From Arthrobacter frigidicola (GTDB taxonomy: Bacteria > Actinomycetota > Actinomycetes > Actinomycetales > Micrococcaceae), in contig QZVU01000002.1 in NCBI GenBank assembly GCA_003602285.1, positions 558,001 through 622,000 on the forward strand: a DNA stretch of 64,000 nucleotides. Direction: 5' to 3'. Position numbers and translations under genes: made by a program. Numbering within the stretch: the stretch's first letter is position 1; every line of letters begins with the position of its first letter. Under the pieces are notes generated by a model, which saw only the letters and a list, made by a program, of their open reading frames with translations, ran no database searches and was not told where the DNA came from. Shown here piece by piece: positions 1 to 8,492 of this stretch.

Positions 1-737
1 TCGAGCTCGGCGAGGGTGGCGGCGATCTGGTTCGCGTCGGCGCCGTTCAGAGTTGTGACGAGGCGTCCGTCGCGCAGGAACGCCACGTGGTCGGCGCGGG
101 CGGCGGCCGACGGATCATGGGTGACCATCAGGATTGTCTGGGCCTGCTCATCGACCAGGGCGCGAAGGAGATCCAGCACCGTGGCTGCGGAGGCACTGTC
201 CAGGGCTCCGGTGGGCTCGTCAGCGAACAGGATGCTCGGCCGGGTGGCCAGGGCGCGGGCGATGGCGACGCGTTGTTGCTGCCCGCCGGAGAGTTCGCGT
301 GGCTTATGGCGGGTGTGCTTGCCCAGGCCCACGGAGTTGAGGGCCTCGGCCGCGGCCCTGTTGGCGTCACGGCGTCCGGCCAGACGCAGCGGCAGGGCGA
401 CGTTCTGCGCTGCGCTGAGGGCCGCGACGAGGTTGAACTGCTGGAAGATGAATCCGATCTCTGTGCGCCGCATCCGGGTCAGCACGTCATCGCTGAGGCT
501 CGCGATATCGTCGCCGTTGAGGAGGATCTGTCCTGAGTCAGGGGTGTCCAGCCCGGCAGCACTGTTCAGGAGGGTGGACTTGCCTGACCCCGATGGCCCC
601 ATGATCGCCGTCCAGGAACCACGACGAAGCCCGATCGTGACACGGTCGAGCGCCGTGAGGGTGGACTTGCCTGACTGGTAGGTGCGTGTCACATCGTTGA
701 GCTGCAGCACGGTGCTGTGCGGGGCGGTTGTGGTCAT
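1..737 (-). CDS. ABC transporter ATP-binding protein (MacB/LolD type), 3' end cut off
   Basis: ATPase subunit of an ABC exporter or lipoprotein/peptide-handling system of the MacB/LolD/FtsE class, expected at the cytoplasmic face of the membrane. The ATG at 737 opens a frame that runs off the left edge without a stop (245 residues seen). Walker A GPSGSGKST lies at residues 47-55, a Q-loop segment (GFIFQQFN) follows, then the signature LSGGQQQR and Walker B with ILFADEP. The rest ends near the usual C-terminus (LVTTLNGADANQI), so little is missing. The permease is presumably just outside the window. The gene is divergent from a histidine kinase/response regulator pair 109 bp away, the usual arrangement for a stress-responsive exporter and its two-component system; that link is inference. 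Confidence 0.88.
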   Translation of the reverse strand, partial: MTTTAPHSTVLQLNDVTRTYQSGKSTLTALDRVTIGLRRGSWTAIMGPSGSGKSTLLNSAAGLDTPDSGQILLNGDDIASLSDDVLTRMRRTEIGFIFQQFNLVAALSAAQNVALPLRLAGRRDANRAAAEALNSVGLGKHTRHKPRELSGGQQQRVAIARALATRPSILFADEPTGALDSASAATVLDLLRALVDEQAQTILMVTHDPSAAARADHVAFLRDGRLVTTLNGADANQIAATLAEL

Positions 738-834
738 GCATCAATCACACCGCAGGACCCCCGGGCTGCGCAGTGGGGCCAACCCGTCGATCCAAGGTAT
801 GGCTGACCCTACGTTCTTCGGGCCGGTTCGTCTC

Positions 835-840
835 TACACT
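835..840 (+). promoter_or_regulatory. -10 hexamer TACACT, probable leaderless promoter
   Basis: TACACT is followed by six bases and then the GTG at 847. With the usual 6-7 nt from a -10 box to the start point, transcription would begin at the start codon itself. No Shine-Dalgarno sequence precedes this GTG. No convincing -35 box is visible. Confidence 0.5.
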
Positions 841-846
841 GGTCAG

Positions 847-2133
847 GTGATCACTGCGGAGTCAACACATCAGGCCCTGCCGGTCATCAGGCGCTGGAGA
901 GCGGTGCTCTACTCTGCGGCCGTCTGCATCCGGGCCCTGGTGGTCATCTTCGTTGTCGTGCTGCTGGGCACACCGATCGGGATTGCGCTCACCGGCCCTG
1001 TGCGCGGCACCGATACCGCTGCGGGCCTGGTCACCGCGGGTCTGGCGCTGCTGGGTGTGGGACTCCCGCTTATCTCGGTCGTTCTTGCCCGGGCCGACTG
1101 GAGCGGCGGGACCGCTCTGCTCGACCGATCCGCTGGGGGGCCTCCGGGTATCCGGCTCCGTGAGCCGCGGACCCTCATCCGCCCGTTGGCCTACACCGTG
1201 ATGATGCTCACGATCGGCGGGGCCATCGCGGTCTTCGCTGCGCTGATCGTCTTGGTATCCCTTGTCGCACTGATCAGCCCGCTGCTGACGGCAATGGGAG
1301 ACCCGGTGATTATTGGGCCGTTCACGGTGAGCACCATACCCCAGTCGGTGTTGGCATCGGTCATCGGAGTCGCTGTGCTCACCGGGCTCGTTTTCACCTC
1401 ACCGGCTTTCTCCAAGGCTCATGCCTTGCTGGTCCTCCAGGTGTTGACCCGGCCGGAGCAGCGCCTCCAGCATGACCTGACTCTGACCGCGCAGTCGCGG
1501 GCGCGCCTGGTGCGTGCCTTCGACATCGAACGCCGCCGGATCGAGCGGGATCTGCACGATGGCGTGCAGCCGCAGCTGTTGTCAGTCAGCATGACGCTCG
1601 GGCTCGCGCTGGCCGCCATGCCAGATGATGCCCCTGGCCGCTCTGACGTGGCCCGCGCCCAGGACCAGGCAAAGCAGACCCTGGGTGCCTTGCGCAGCTT
1701 CGTCCGAAACATCCATCCCCAGGTCCTCATCGATCACGGCCTCGGCGCAGCGATCCGTGAACTGGCCGACACGCTTACCCTCCCCATCGCTGTCGAGGAC
1801 CGGCTGACCGGCCGCTTGCCTACGGAGATTGAGACCAACCTGTACTTTTGCGTCGCCGAACTCCTCACCAACGTCGTCAAGCACGCAAATGCCGGGCAGG
1901 CCGAGGTCCGGCTCCAGCGGCCCGCGCCCGGACTCCTGGAGGTCCGGGTCCGAGACGATGGTGGCGGTGGAGCAGGCACTGCCCATCGGGCCAACGGCGG
2001 ACTCGACGGCATCTCTGACCGCATCGCCGCCCTGGATGGAGACCTGGAGATCGACTCGCCTCTGGGTGGACCGACGGCCATCACGATCACCATCACCGTC
2101 CCCGCAGTTGAGAAGGGCCACCCGGATGACTGA
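847..2133 (+). CDS. Two-component sensor histidine kinase (NarL/LiaS-like HPK7)
   Basis: Membrane sensor kinase that phosphorylates the response regulator encoded next to it. 428 residues from the GTG chosen here. Four hydrophobic segments fill roughly residues 15-190. The dimerisation/phosphoacceptor HisKA_3 helix carries ERDLHDGVQPQLLSV with phospho-His near residue 237. The N box is ELLTNVVKHAN (Asn near 342) and the G box region DDGGGGAG...GLDGISDRI, followed by a C-terminal beta strand. The frame is open back to 682, but a -10 box at 835-840 argues against those upstream starts. The stop overlaps the ATG of the regulator gene, so the two are translationally coupled. The signal sensed is unknown; the divergent ABC ATPase suggests a role in envelope stress or antimicrobial export. 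Confidence 0.88.
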   Translation: MITAESTHQALPVIRRWRAVLYSAAVCIRALVVIFVVVLLGTPIGIALTGPVRGTDTAAGLVTAGLALLGVGLPLISVVLARADWSGGTALLDRSAGGPPGIRLREPRTLIRPLAYTVMMLTIGGAIAVFAALIVLVSLVALISPLLTAMGDPVIIGPFTVSTIPQSVLASVIGVAVLTGLVFTSPAFSKAHALLVLQVLTRPEQRLQHDLTLTAQSRARLVRAFDIERRRIERDLHDGVQPQLLSVSMTLGLALAAMPDDAPGRSDVARAQDQAKQTLGALRSFVRNIHPQVLIDHGLGAAIRELADTLTLPIAVEDRLTGRLPTEIETNLYFCVAELLTNVVKHANAGQAEVRLQRPAPGLLEVRVRDDGGGGAGTAHRANGGLDGISDRIAALDGDLEIDSPLGGPTAITITITVPAVEKGHPDD

Positions 2134-2818
2134 TTCCGCTACCACCGGCCCGGCCGCATTGGAACCGGTGCGGGTGGTCATCGCTGAGGACAACGCGTTA
2201 TTGCGCGAGGGACTGCAGGTGCTGCTCGAACGTAACGGGTTCGTCGTCGCCGCGGCGGTGGATACGGGCGAGAAGTTGATCGCCGCTGGACGCGACGCCT
2301 CGCCGGACCTCGTGGTCACCGATGTGCGCATGCCGCCGACGTTCCGCTCTGAGGGGCTCGTCGCGGCGGTGCGCCTGCGTGAAGAAAACCCTTCCCTTCC
2401 GGTGGTGGTCCTGAGTCAGTATGTCGAGCAGAGCTACGTTGCCGAACTGCTCGACAGCGCCGGTGGAGTCGGAATTGGTTACCTGCTCAAGGACAGGGTC
2501 AGCGACGTCGCGGACTTCACGGACACGCTGCGCCGCGTTCATGCCGGCGGTACGGCGGTTGACCCGGCGGTTATCAGTCAGATGATCAGGCGGCGCCGCG
2601 ATCCGTTGGCGGGGCTTACTCCCCGTGAGCGGGAGGTGCTGGCCGTCATGGCCGAGGGCCACTCCAACGGTGCTATCGCGCGGCGTCTGTTTGTTTCTGA
2701 GGCAGCGGTCGTCAAGCATATTGGAAACGTCATGATGAAGCTTGACTTGCCGCCCAACGACGATCAGAACCGCCGGGTTGCGGCTGTGTTGACGTACCTG
2801 CGCAATCAGGAGAGCTGA
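2126..2818 (+). CDS. Response regulator, NarL/LuxR family
   Basis: DNA-binding partner of the preceding kinase, 230 residues. The receiver domain starts with VRVVIAEDNALLREGL (acidic pair in AED) and has the phosphoacceptor in LVVTDVRMP at about Asp66. Lys of the conserved GYLLKDRV loop is present. The C-terminal LuxR-type helix-turn-helix spans roughly residues 165-215 (LTPREREVLAVMAEG...IARRLFVSEAAVVKHI). The ATG at 2126 overlaps the last codons of the kinase gene, giving a start that is coupled and in the usual place relative to the receiver fold. The target is likely the divergent ABC transporter, by position only. Confidence 0.92.
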   Translation: MTDSATTGPAALEPVRVVIAEDNALLREGLQVLLERNGFVVAAAVDTGEKLIAAGRDASPDLVVTDVRMPPTFRSEGLVAAVRLREENPSLPVVVLSQYVEQSYVAELLDSAGGVGIGYLLKDRVSDVADFTDTLRRVHAGGTAVDPAVISQMIRRRRDPLAGLTPREREVLAVMAEGHSNGAIARRLFVSEAAVVKHIGNVMMKLDLPPNDDQNRRVAAVLTYLRNQES

Positions 2819-2907
2819 GCCGGTCCTGCGCTTGTCCGCGGCGGCCGTGCAACTCGCCCGGGAAGCGACTCCCGGGGAATCCGATGGCCACCTGGGCCCC
2901 GGTTCGG

Positions 2908-2913
2908 TATCGT
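2908..2913 (+). promoter_or_regulatory. -10 hexamer TATCGT, probable leaderless promoter of the SDR gene
   Basis: TATCGT is followed by seven bases and the ATG at 2921. There is no purine-rich ribosome binding site in that gap, which supports a leaderless transcript. Confidence 0.4.
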
Positions 2914-2920
2914 CGCCGGA

Positions 2921-3694
2921 ATGACGACATCGAGCCCAACGACCTCAAGTCTCGTGACGGGTGCCGGGCGCGGCATCGGCGCAGCCATTGCGTACGCACT
3001 CGCGGACGCCGGTCACCGGGTGGCCGTGCACGCAGGGCACGACGCCGACGCCGCCGAGCGGGTGCGGGCCGGGCTGCCCGGTGACGGCCACGTCGTCGTC
3101 GTCGGCGATCTCGCCTCGCCCGAGTCCTGCCGGCGGGTCTTCGACGAGGCGGCGCGGGAACTCGACGGCATCGACGTGCTGGTCAACAACGCGGGCATCT
3201 TCCAAGCCCACCCCGTGGACGGCACCTCTTATGCCGACTGGCAGCAGGCGTGGCGGCACACCCTCGAGGTCAACCTGATGGGCCCGGCCAACCTGTCCTG
3301 GCTGATGGCCGACCACCTGATCCACCGCTCCCGGGGACCCGCCGGCGGGCGGCTGATCAGTGTGGGCTCCCGCGGCGCCTACCGGGGTGAACCGACCACC
3401 CCCGCGTACGGCGCGAGCAAGGCAGCCCTCCACTCAATGACCCAGTCGCTCGCCGTGGCCCTGGCCCCGCACGGCATCGTCGCGGCCGCCGTCGCGCCCG
3501 GATTCGTCGACACTCGAATGGGCCGGCCGGTGCTGCAGGGCGCCCAGGGCGACGCCGTCCGCGCCCAGAGCCCGTTCGGGCGGGTCGCCGAGCCGGAGGA
3601 GGTTGCCGCCGTCGTGCTGTGGCTGGCGACCGGCGCCCCGGAGTGGGTCAGCGGAACCGTGGTCGACGCAAACGGGGCGTCCTACCTGCGCTGA
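2921..3694 (+). CDS. Short-chain dehydrogenase/reductase (3-oxoacyl-ACP reductase-like)
   Basis: NAD(P)-dependent classical SDR, 257 residues, soluble. Near the N-terminus is the nucleotide motif TGAGRGIGAA; NNAG follows the third strand and the active site has Tyr163 and Lys167 in YGASK, with a Ser in the preceding ISVGSRG. The C-terminus ends WVSGTVVDANGASY, typical of FabG-like SDRs. Substrate cannot be read from sequence. It is alone on its strand and converges on the sugar module to its right; a strong hairpin overlapping its stop codon separates the two. It need not be part of the sugar pathway. Confidence 0.88.
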   Translation: MTTSSPTTSSLVTGAGRGIGAAIAYALADAGHRVAVHAGHDADAAERVRAGLPGDGHVVVVGDLASPESCRRVFDEAARELDGIDVLVNNAGIFQAHPVDGTSYADWQQAWRHTLEVNLMGPANLSWLMADHLIHRSRGPAGGRLISVGSRGAYRGEPTTPAYGASKAALHSMTQSLAVALAPHGIVAAAVAPGFVDTRMGRPVLQGAQGDAVRAQSPFGRVAEPEEVAAVVLWLATGAPEWVSGTVVDANGASYLR

Positions 3695-3713
3695 CCGCTG
3701 GTAGGACGCCCCG
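3673..3713. terminator. Bidirectional terminator hairpin between convergent genes
   Basis: A perfect 14-bp stem (3673-3686 with 3700-3713) and a 13-nt loop. It overlaps the last codons and stop of the SDR gene and lies just past the stop of the minus-strand permease at 3730, so it can end both transcripts. No U tract follows, as is common in actinobacteria. Confidence 0.7.
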
Positions 3714-3729
3714 ATAACCGCCTGCCTGG

Positions 3730-4728
3730 CTACAACCGCTGGGTGCGGGAAAGCACCGTCTGGATGATGACCACGACGGCCAGGAAGATCCCGGACACCA
3801 CCGCCTGCACCGAGGACGTGAGGGAGCCGATCTGGTTAATCAGGTTCTGGATGACGGTCAGCAGCAGCACGCCCGCCGTCGTACCGATCAGGTTGCCGCG
3901 GCCGCCGGTGAGCAGCGTTCCGCCGATGACGACGGCGGCGATGGCGCTCAGTTCAAGCCCAACGCCGACGGTCGGCACGCCCGAGGAGGAGTAGGCCGCG
4001 TTCAGCGCCCCCGCGAGGCCGGCACACAGGCCGCTCACCACGTAGACGCTGAACTTCACGCGGGCCACCGGCAGGCCCATCAGCACCGCCGCGCTCTCGG
4101 AGCCGCCGACGGCTAGGACCGTCTGGGAGCCCCTGCCGCGGGCGAGCAGCACCGACCCGATGACCACGACGACCACGGCGATCACCACCGGCCAGCGCAG
4201 GCCCAGCATGCCGCCCTGGCCCAGGGCGGTCACCGATGCGTCCTTGATCAGCGGGGTGTTGGCACCCTCGTTGGTCAGGGCGAAGACCAGGCCGCGGATG
4301 CCGAGCAGGCCCGCCAGCGTGACGATGAAGGGCGCCATCCCGCCATAGGCGATCAGCAGACCCTGGAGAATGCCAACAGTCCCGCAGGCCAGCAGCGGCA
4401 GGAGCACTGCGCCGGCGATCCCCCAGGTGGAGCCGTAGGCGGCGAGGATCCCGCCGAGCGCGTAGACGGAGCCGACCGAGAGGTCGATCCCGCCGGTCAG
4501 GATGACGAAGGTCATGCCGACGGCGACGATAAGCAGGAACGAGGACTGGGTGGCGATATTTGTGAAGTTGCTCAGGGTGGGGAAGGTGGGGAAGGCAAAG
4601 CTGCCGACCACCAGCAGCAGCCCCAGGACGATTGCCGCCCCGTAGCGCTGCACGTTCCCGGCGATGCGCTCGCGCGTGACCTGCTTGGTCGTTGCCGGTC
4701 CGACACTGGGTTCGAGGGCCAGGCTCAC
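3730..4728 (-). CDS. yjfF: Sugar ABC transporter permease, YjfF-like
   Basis: Second membrane subunit of a ribose/galactofuranose-class importer, 332 residues, about 8-10 hydrophobic segments. The branched BPD_transp_2 hallmark GMTFVILTGGIDLSVGSV is present after the second membrane segment, and GVGLELSAIAAVVIGGTLL near the C-terminus matches the pattern of E. coli YjfF. Its start overlaps the stop of the preceding permease by 4 nt. The order binding protein, ATPase, YtfT-like, YjfF-like permease is the same as in the E. coli galactofuranose system. Last gene of the operon. Confidence 0.85.
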   Translation of the reverse strand: MSLALEPSVGPATTKQVTRERIAGNVQRYGAAIVLGLLLVVGSFAFPTFPTLSNFTNIATQSSFLLIVAVGMTFVILTGGIDLSVGSVYALGGILAAYGSTWGIAGAVLLPLLACGTVGILQGLLIAYGGMAPFIVTLAGLLGIRGLVFALTNEGANTPLIKDASVTALGQGGMLGLRWPVVIAVVVVVIGSVLLARGRGSQTVLAVGGSESAAVLMGLPVARVKFSVYVVSGLCAGLAGALNAAYSSSGVPTVGVGLELSAIAAVVIGGTLLTGGRGNLIGTTAGVLLLTVIQNLINQIGSLTSSVQAVVSGIFLAVVVIIQTVLSRTQRL

Positions 4729-5693
4729 TTGAGCACCGCCTTTCCACGCTGGAGGTAGACCGCGAGGAGGATGATGACGGCCTGGGTGATCTGGGAGTAC
4801 GCATCGGGCACATTGTGCTTAATCAGCGACGCCGCGATGAGCTGAAGGAGCAGGGCGCCGGCGACGGTCCCCAAAACCTTCACCTGGCCGCCGCTGAGCG
4901 GGGTGCCGCCGATCACGACGGCGGTGATCGCCGACAGTTCAATGAGGTTCCCGACGGTCGAGGGCACCGAGGCGCTGAGCCGGGCGGTCTGAATGATGCC
5001 GGCGATGGAGGCGAGCGCGGCCGCCAGGATGTAGATGGTGATCAGCACGCGCTTCACCGGCAGCCCGGCGAGCTCGGCGGCCCGCCGGCTTCCGCCGATC
5101 GAGACCAATTGCTTGCCGAAGGTCGTCCGGTTCACCAGCACCGCCACCAGGCCCACGAGGACCAGGGCGAGCAGGACGCTGTAGGGCACCCCGGCGATGG
5201 TTCCCCGGCCCAGGGCCAGGAAGCCCGGGTCGATGACGGACTTGAGCTGCTCGTCGGCCACCAGCAGGGCGATGCCGCGCCCGGCGACCATAAGGGAGAG
5301 GGTCGCCACGATCGGCTGCACCCCGATGAGCGCGATCATCGTGCCGTTGGCCAGCCCGATCAGGCAGCCGGCGAGGACCGCCAGGATCGCCGCCGGCAGC
5401 GGGCCGTACCCGATGTAAAGGGGGATCACCGCGGCGGAAAGGGCCATGACCGCACCGACGCTGAGGTCGATGCCCTCCGTGCCGATCACCAGGGCCATGC
5501 CGAGGGCCACGATGAGCACCGGAACCACCTGGATGAACTGGACGCGGAAGTTATCGATCGTCATGAAGTTCGGGGTGAAGAACAGGTTGAACAGCAGGAG
5601 CAGCGCAATGGCCAGGTACACGCCGTACCGCTGGAGGAAGACCAGCGCCGATCCCTTCTGCGGCAGGCGGACAGCGGACGTAACGGTACTCAC
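4725..5693 (-). CDS. ytfT: Sugar ABC transporter permease, YtfT-like
   Basis: First of two permeases of the galactofuranose-type importer, 322 residues, multi-spanning. Contains GMALVIGTEGIDLSVGAVMA and the segment VQPIVATLSLMVAGRG, which is close to the corresponding YtfT stretch. ELSAITAVVIGGTPLSGG is the second family hallmark. The start overlaps the ATPase stop by 4 nt and its own stop overlaps the next permease, so all three membrane/ATPase genes are translationally coupled. Confidence 0.85.
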   Translation of the reverse strand: MSTVTSAVRLPQKGSALVFLQRYGVYLAIALLLLFNLFFTPNFMTIDNFRVQFIQVVPVLIVALGMALVIGTEGIDLSVGAVMALSAAVIPLYIGYGPLPAAILAVLAGCLIGLANGTMIALIGVQPIVATLSLMVAGRGIALLVADEQLKSVIDPGFLALGRGTIAGVPYSVLLALVLVGLVAVLVNRTTFGKQLVSIGGSRRAAELAGLPVKRVLITIYILAAALASIAGIIQTARLSASVPSTVGNLIELSAITAVVIGGTPLSGGQVKVLGTVAGALLLQLIAASLIKHNVPDAYSQITQAVIILLAVYLQRGKAVLK

Positions 5694-7270
5694 AGGCGTT
5701 CCTTAATCTCAGCTGGTGACTCTTCGGCCGGTGAGTGGTTTTCGCCCACCAGCGCGGCCATGAGGTGTTGCTCGGTGACCTCGCTGCCGCGCAGCTCCCG
5801 CTCGACGGAGCCGTCGCGCAGGACGACGACGCGCGCGGATCCCTCGACGACTTCCTCGAGTTCGGAGGAGACCAGGACGATCGCCAGGCCTTCGTCGGCC
5901 AGCTCGTTGATGAGCGCCTGGACCTCGGCCTTGGCGCCGACATCGATCCCGCGGGTGGGCTCGTCGAGCAGCAGGACCTTCGGGTTCATGGCCAGCCAGC
6001 GGGCGATCATTACCTTCTGCTGGTTGCCGCCTGACAGCTCGGACACCACCTGGTTGGGGCTCGCGGCCTTGATCCGCAGGCGCTTCATGAACACGTCGAC
6101 GATGGCGTCCTGCTTGGCGCGCGAGGTGAACCCGGCGCGCGAGAGGCGCGGCAGGGCGGCCAGGACGATGTTGTCGCGGATGGAGAGGTTCGGGATGATG
6201 CCTTCGGCCTTCCGGTCCTCGGGGAGCATGACCACTCCCGCCTTAATGGCGGCCGCGACCGACCCGCTGCGCACGCGCTTCCCGTCGACGGTGAGGCTTC
6301 CCTCGTCCAGCTGCATGACCCCGGCCATCGCCTTGAGCGTCTCGGAGCGCCCGGAGCCGAGCAGGCCGCCCAGGCCCACAACTTCGCCGGGCCGGATGTC
6401 CAGGCCGATGCCGCTGATCTGGTGTTTGCGGCTCAGATCCCGGGCGGTGAGGACCGGTTCGCCCTCGCCCTCCTTGACCTCGCCGAAGGCGGTCACGCCG
6501 CCGCGCTTGACCTTCTCGACCGACCGTCCGAGCATCAGCGCCACCAGTTCGACCCGGGACAGGTCGGCCAGGCGCCCGTTGTGGACCACCTTGCCGTCCC
6601 GCAGGACCGTGACCGTTTCGCAGATGGCGAAAATCTCGTCCATCCGGTGGCTGACGTAGACGATTGCAATGCCCTGCGAGCGGAGCATCCCGATCACCCG
6701 GAAGAGGGTCTCCACCTCGCGGGCCTCGAGCGACGACGTCGGTTCATCCATGATGACCACGCGGGCGTCGATGGAGACGGCCCGGGCGAGCGCGACCATC
6801 TGCTGCATGCCGAGGGCCAGACTGCGCAGCGGACGGCGCACGTCGACGTGGATGTCGTAAGTGGCCAGGAGGGCGCGGGCGTCCTCCTGCATTTTCCGGA
6901 AGTCGATCAGGCCGAACCGGTTCCGGGGCTCGCGGCCCAGGAAGATGTTCTGGGCCACCGTCATCAGGGGGACGAGATTGACCTCCTGGTAGATGGTGCT
7001 GATCCCGGCGTGCTGGGCGTCAACCGGTTTGGCGAAGCTTGCCGGTTCGCCATGGAGGAACATCTGGCCCTCGTCCGGCTGGTACACCCCGGTGAGGACC
7101 TTGATCAGCGTCGACTTCCCGGCGCCGTTCTCTCCCATCAGGGCGAGGCTTTCACCGGCGCGGAGGGTGAAGTCGACGCCCTGCAGGGCCGCGACTCCGG
7201 TGAAGGTCTTGCCCACTCCGCGGGCTTCGAGCACGGGCGCCGGTGCGGCGGTGCTGAGCTGGTCTGTCAC
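5690..7270 (-). CDS. ytfR: Sugar ABC transporter ATP-binding protein, two-domain RbsA/YtfR type
   Basis: Energising subunit of the importer, 526 residues, with two fused ABC domains. The first domain has an intact Walker A (GENGAGKST) and Walker B with VIMDEPTSSL. Its signature region is degenerate (LALGMQQMVALARA). The second has a degenerate Walker A (GLLGSGRSE) but a good signature (LSGGNQQKV) and VLLLDEPTRGIDVG. This asymmetry is normal for the family. Slightly longer than RbsA because of an extension before the second domain (VEKVKRGGVTAFGEVKEGEGE). 62 bp downstream of the binding protein gene. Confidence 0.92.
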   Translation of the reverse strand: MTDQLSTAAPAPVLEARGVGKTFTGVAALQGVDFTLRAGESLALMGENGAGKSTLIKVLTGVYQPDEGQMFLHGEPASFAKPVDAQHAGISTIYQEVNLVPLMTVAQNIFLGREPRNRFGLIDFRKMQEDARALLATYDIHVDVRRPLRSLALGMQQMVALARAVSIDARVVIMDEPTSSLEAREVETLFRVIGMLRSQGIAIVYVSHRMDEIFAICETVTVLRDGKVVHNGRLADLSRVELVALMLGRSVEKVKRGGVTAFGEVKEGEGEPVLTARDLSRKHQISGIGLDIRPGEVVGLGGLLGSGRSETLKAMAGVMQLDEGSLTVDGKRVRSGSVAAAIKAGVVMLPEDRKAEGIIPNLSIRDNIVLAALPRLSRAGFTSRAKQDAIVDVFMKRLRIKAASPNQVVSELSGGNQQKVMIARWLAMNPKVLLLDEPTRGIDVGAKAEVQALINELADEGLAIVLVSSELEEVVEGSARVVVLRDGSVERELRGSEVTEQHLMAALVGENHSPAEESPAEIKERL

Positions 7271-7299
7271 GTTCGCTGCCTTTCTGGAACGGTGGTGGA

Positions 7300-7324
7300 G
7301 GGCGGGACCGGTGCGGCCCCGCCC
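7300..7324 (-). terminator. Small hairpin after the binding-protein gene (possible attenuator)
   Basis: GGGCGGG and CCCGCCC (7300-7306, 7318-7324) form a 7-bp stem in the gap between the binding-protein stop and the ATPase start. Such hairpins often protect the 3' end of binding-protein mRNA so that more of it is made than of the membrane subunits. That role is inferred. Confidence 0.3.
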
Positions 7325-7332
7325 CCGGGGAA

Positions 7333-8415
7333 TCAGTACGCGGAGTTCACCCGTTCGGCAGCATTCGAGGGGTCGTATTCCGAATCGGCGATGATGATGT
7401 CCTGCCCCACCGGCTTGCCATCCATGAACTCGACCAGGGTCTTGAAGGCCAGCGGACCGAAGCGGGGGTTGGATTCGATGACGCCGTTGTAGGAGCCGGC
7501 GGTGATCTGTTCGACCGCGTTCCGGGTGCCGTCGATGGAGTAGATCTGGATGTCCTCGCCCGGTGTCTTGCCCGCAGCGACGATCGCCGCCTGGGCGCCG
7601 AGGCCCATCTCGTCGTTCTCCGCGTAGATCGCGGTGATGTCCGGGTTGGCCTGGAGCAGCTGTTCGGTGACCGACTGGCCCTTGTCGCGGGCGAAGTCGC
7701 CGGTCTGCTCGGCCACGATCTCGATACCCGGCGCCTCGGCGGCGACCTGGTCCTTGAATCCCTTGGTCCGGTCGGTGGTCACGGCGTTGCCGGAGGAGCC
7801 CAGCAGGATCGCGACCTTCGCCTCCCCGCCGGTGCCCTCGATCAGCTGGTCGGCGGCGCGCTTGCCCTGCTCCACGAAGTTCGAACCCAGGAAGGTGACG
7901 TAGTCCTCGCAGGGGGTCGCGTTGACCTTGCGGTCGATGGTGATGACCGGGATGTTCTTGTCGCGGGCCGCCTGCAGGGCAGGCTCCAGGCCGTCGGAGT
8001 TCAGGGGAGCGACGATGAGCGCCTGGGCGCCCTGGGAGATCATGTCCTGGATGTCGGAGATCTGCTTGGACAGGGTCGACTGCGCGTTGGTGGTGATCAG
8101 CTTCTTCACCCCCAGCTTCTCGGCTTCATCCTTGATCGACTGCGTCTCGGCGATGCGGAAGGGGTTGTCCTCCTTCTCCGACTGGGAGAACCCGACGACG
8201 GCGTCCTTCAGGTCGATCTTCTCGGCTCCGTAGTCCTCGATGGAGCAGGTGGGGCCCTCGGAGGAGGCGACGGACTGCTGAGTTCCCTCAGGGGTCTCGG
8301 AGCCGCCTCCCGAGCCCCCGGTGGTGGTCCCCGTGTTGGTGCAGCCGGTCAGGGCGAAGCCCAGCACGGCGGCACAGGCCAGGGACTTGAGGATCGGGGT
8401 GGCGTGCAGATTCAT
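7333..8415 (-). CDS. ytfQ: Sugar-binding lipoprotein, YtfQ-like
   Basis: Solute-binding protein of the galactofuranose-type importer, 360 residues, periplasmic-binding-protein class I fold (ribose/YtfQ group), anchored as a lipoprotein. Signal peptide and lipobox ALTGC place the lipidated Cys at 25. The body starts VVGFSQSEKEDNPFRIAET, very like the mature N-terminus of E. coli YtfQ, and has IVAPLNSDGLEPALQAARD, SGDFARDKG-like (TGDFARDKG) and IYSIDGT motifs in the same order. The frame is open upstream, but the ATG at 8415 has AAGGAAG at a good distance. The true ligand may be a pyranose, furanose or polyol. Confidence 0.88.
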   Translation of the reverse strand: MNLHATPILKSLACAAVLGFALTGCTNTGTTTGGSGGGSETPEGTQQSVASSEGPTCSIEDYGAEKIDLKDAVVGFSQSEKEDNPFRIAETQSIKDEAEKLGVKKLITTNAQSTLSKQISDIQDMISQGAQALIVAPLNSDGLEPALQAARDKNIPVITIDRKVNATPCEDYVTFLGSNFVEQGKRAADQLIEGTGGEAKVAILLGSSGNAVTTDRTKGFKDQVAAEAPGIEIVAEQTGDFARDKGQSVTEQLLQANPDITAIYAENDEMGLGAQAAIVAAGKTPGEDIQIYSIDGTRNAVEQITAGSYNGVIESNPRFGPLAFKTLVEFMDGKPVGQDIIIADSEYDPSNAAERVNSAY

Positions 8416-8492
8416 GATTCCAACTTCCTTGTTGAGGTTCGTGCTCGGCTGCGGCCCCGACTGCTGTGGCGGGGCCTCGAAGGCGGAGGCGG

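Noticed and set aside
4692-6659. A 655-codon plus-strand open frame
   Set aside because: Antisense to the YtfR/YtfT-like genes; composition is Asp/Gly/His/Arg-rich with no fold motif, the usual mirror of GC-biased codons.
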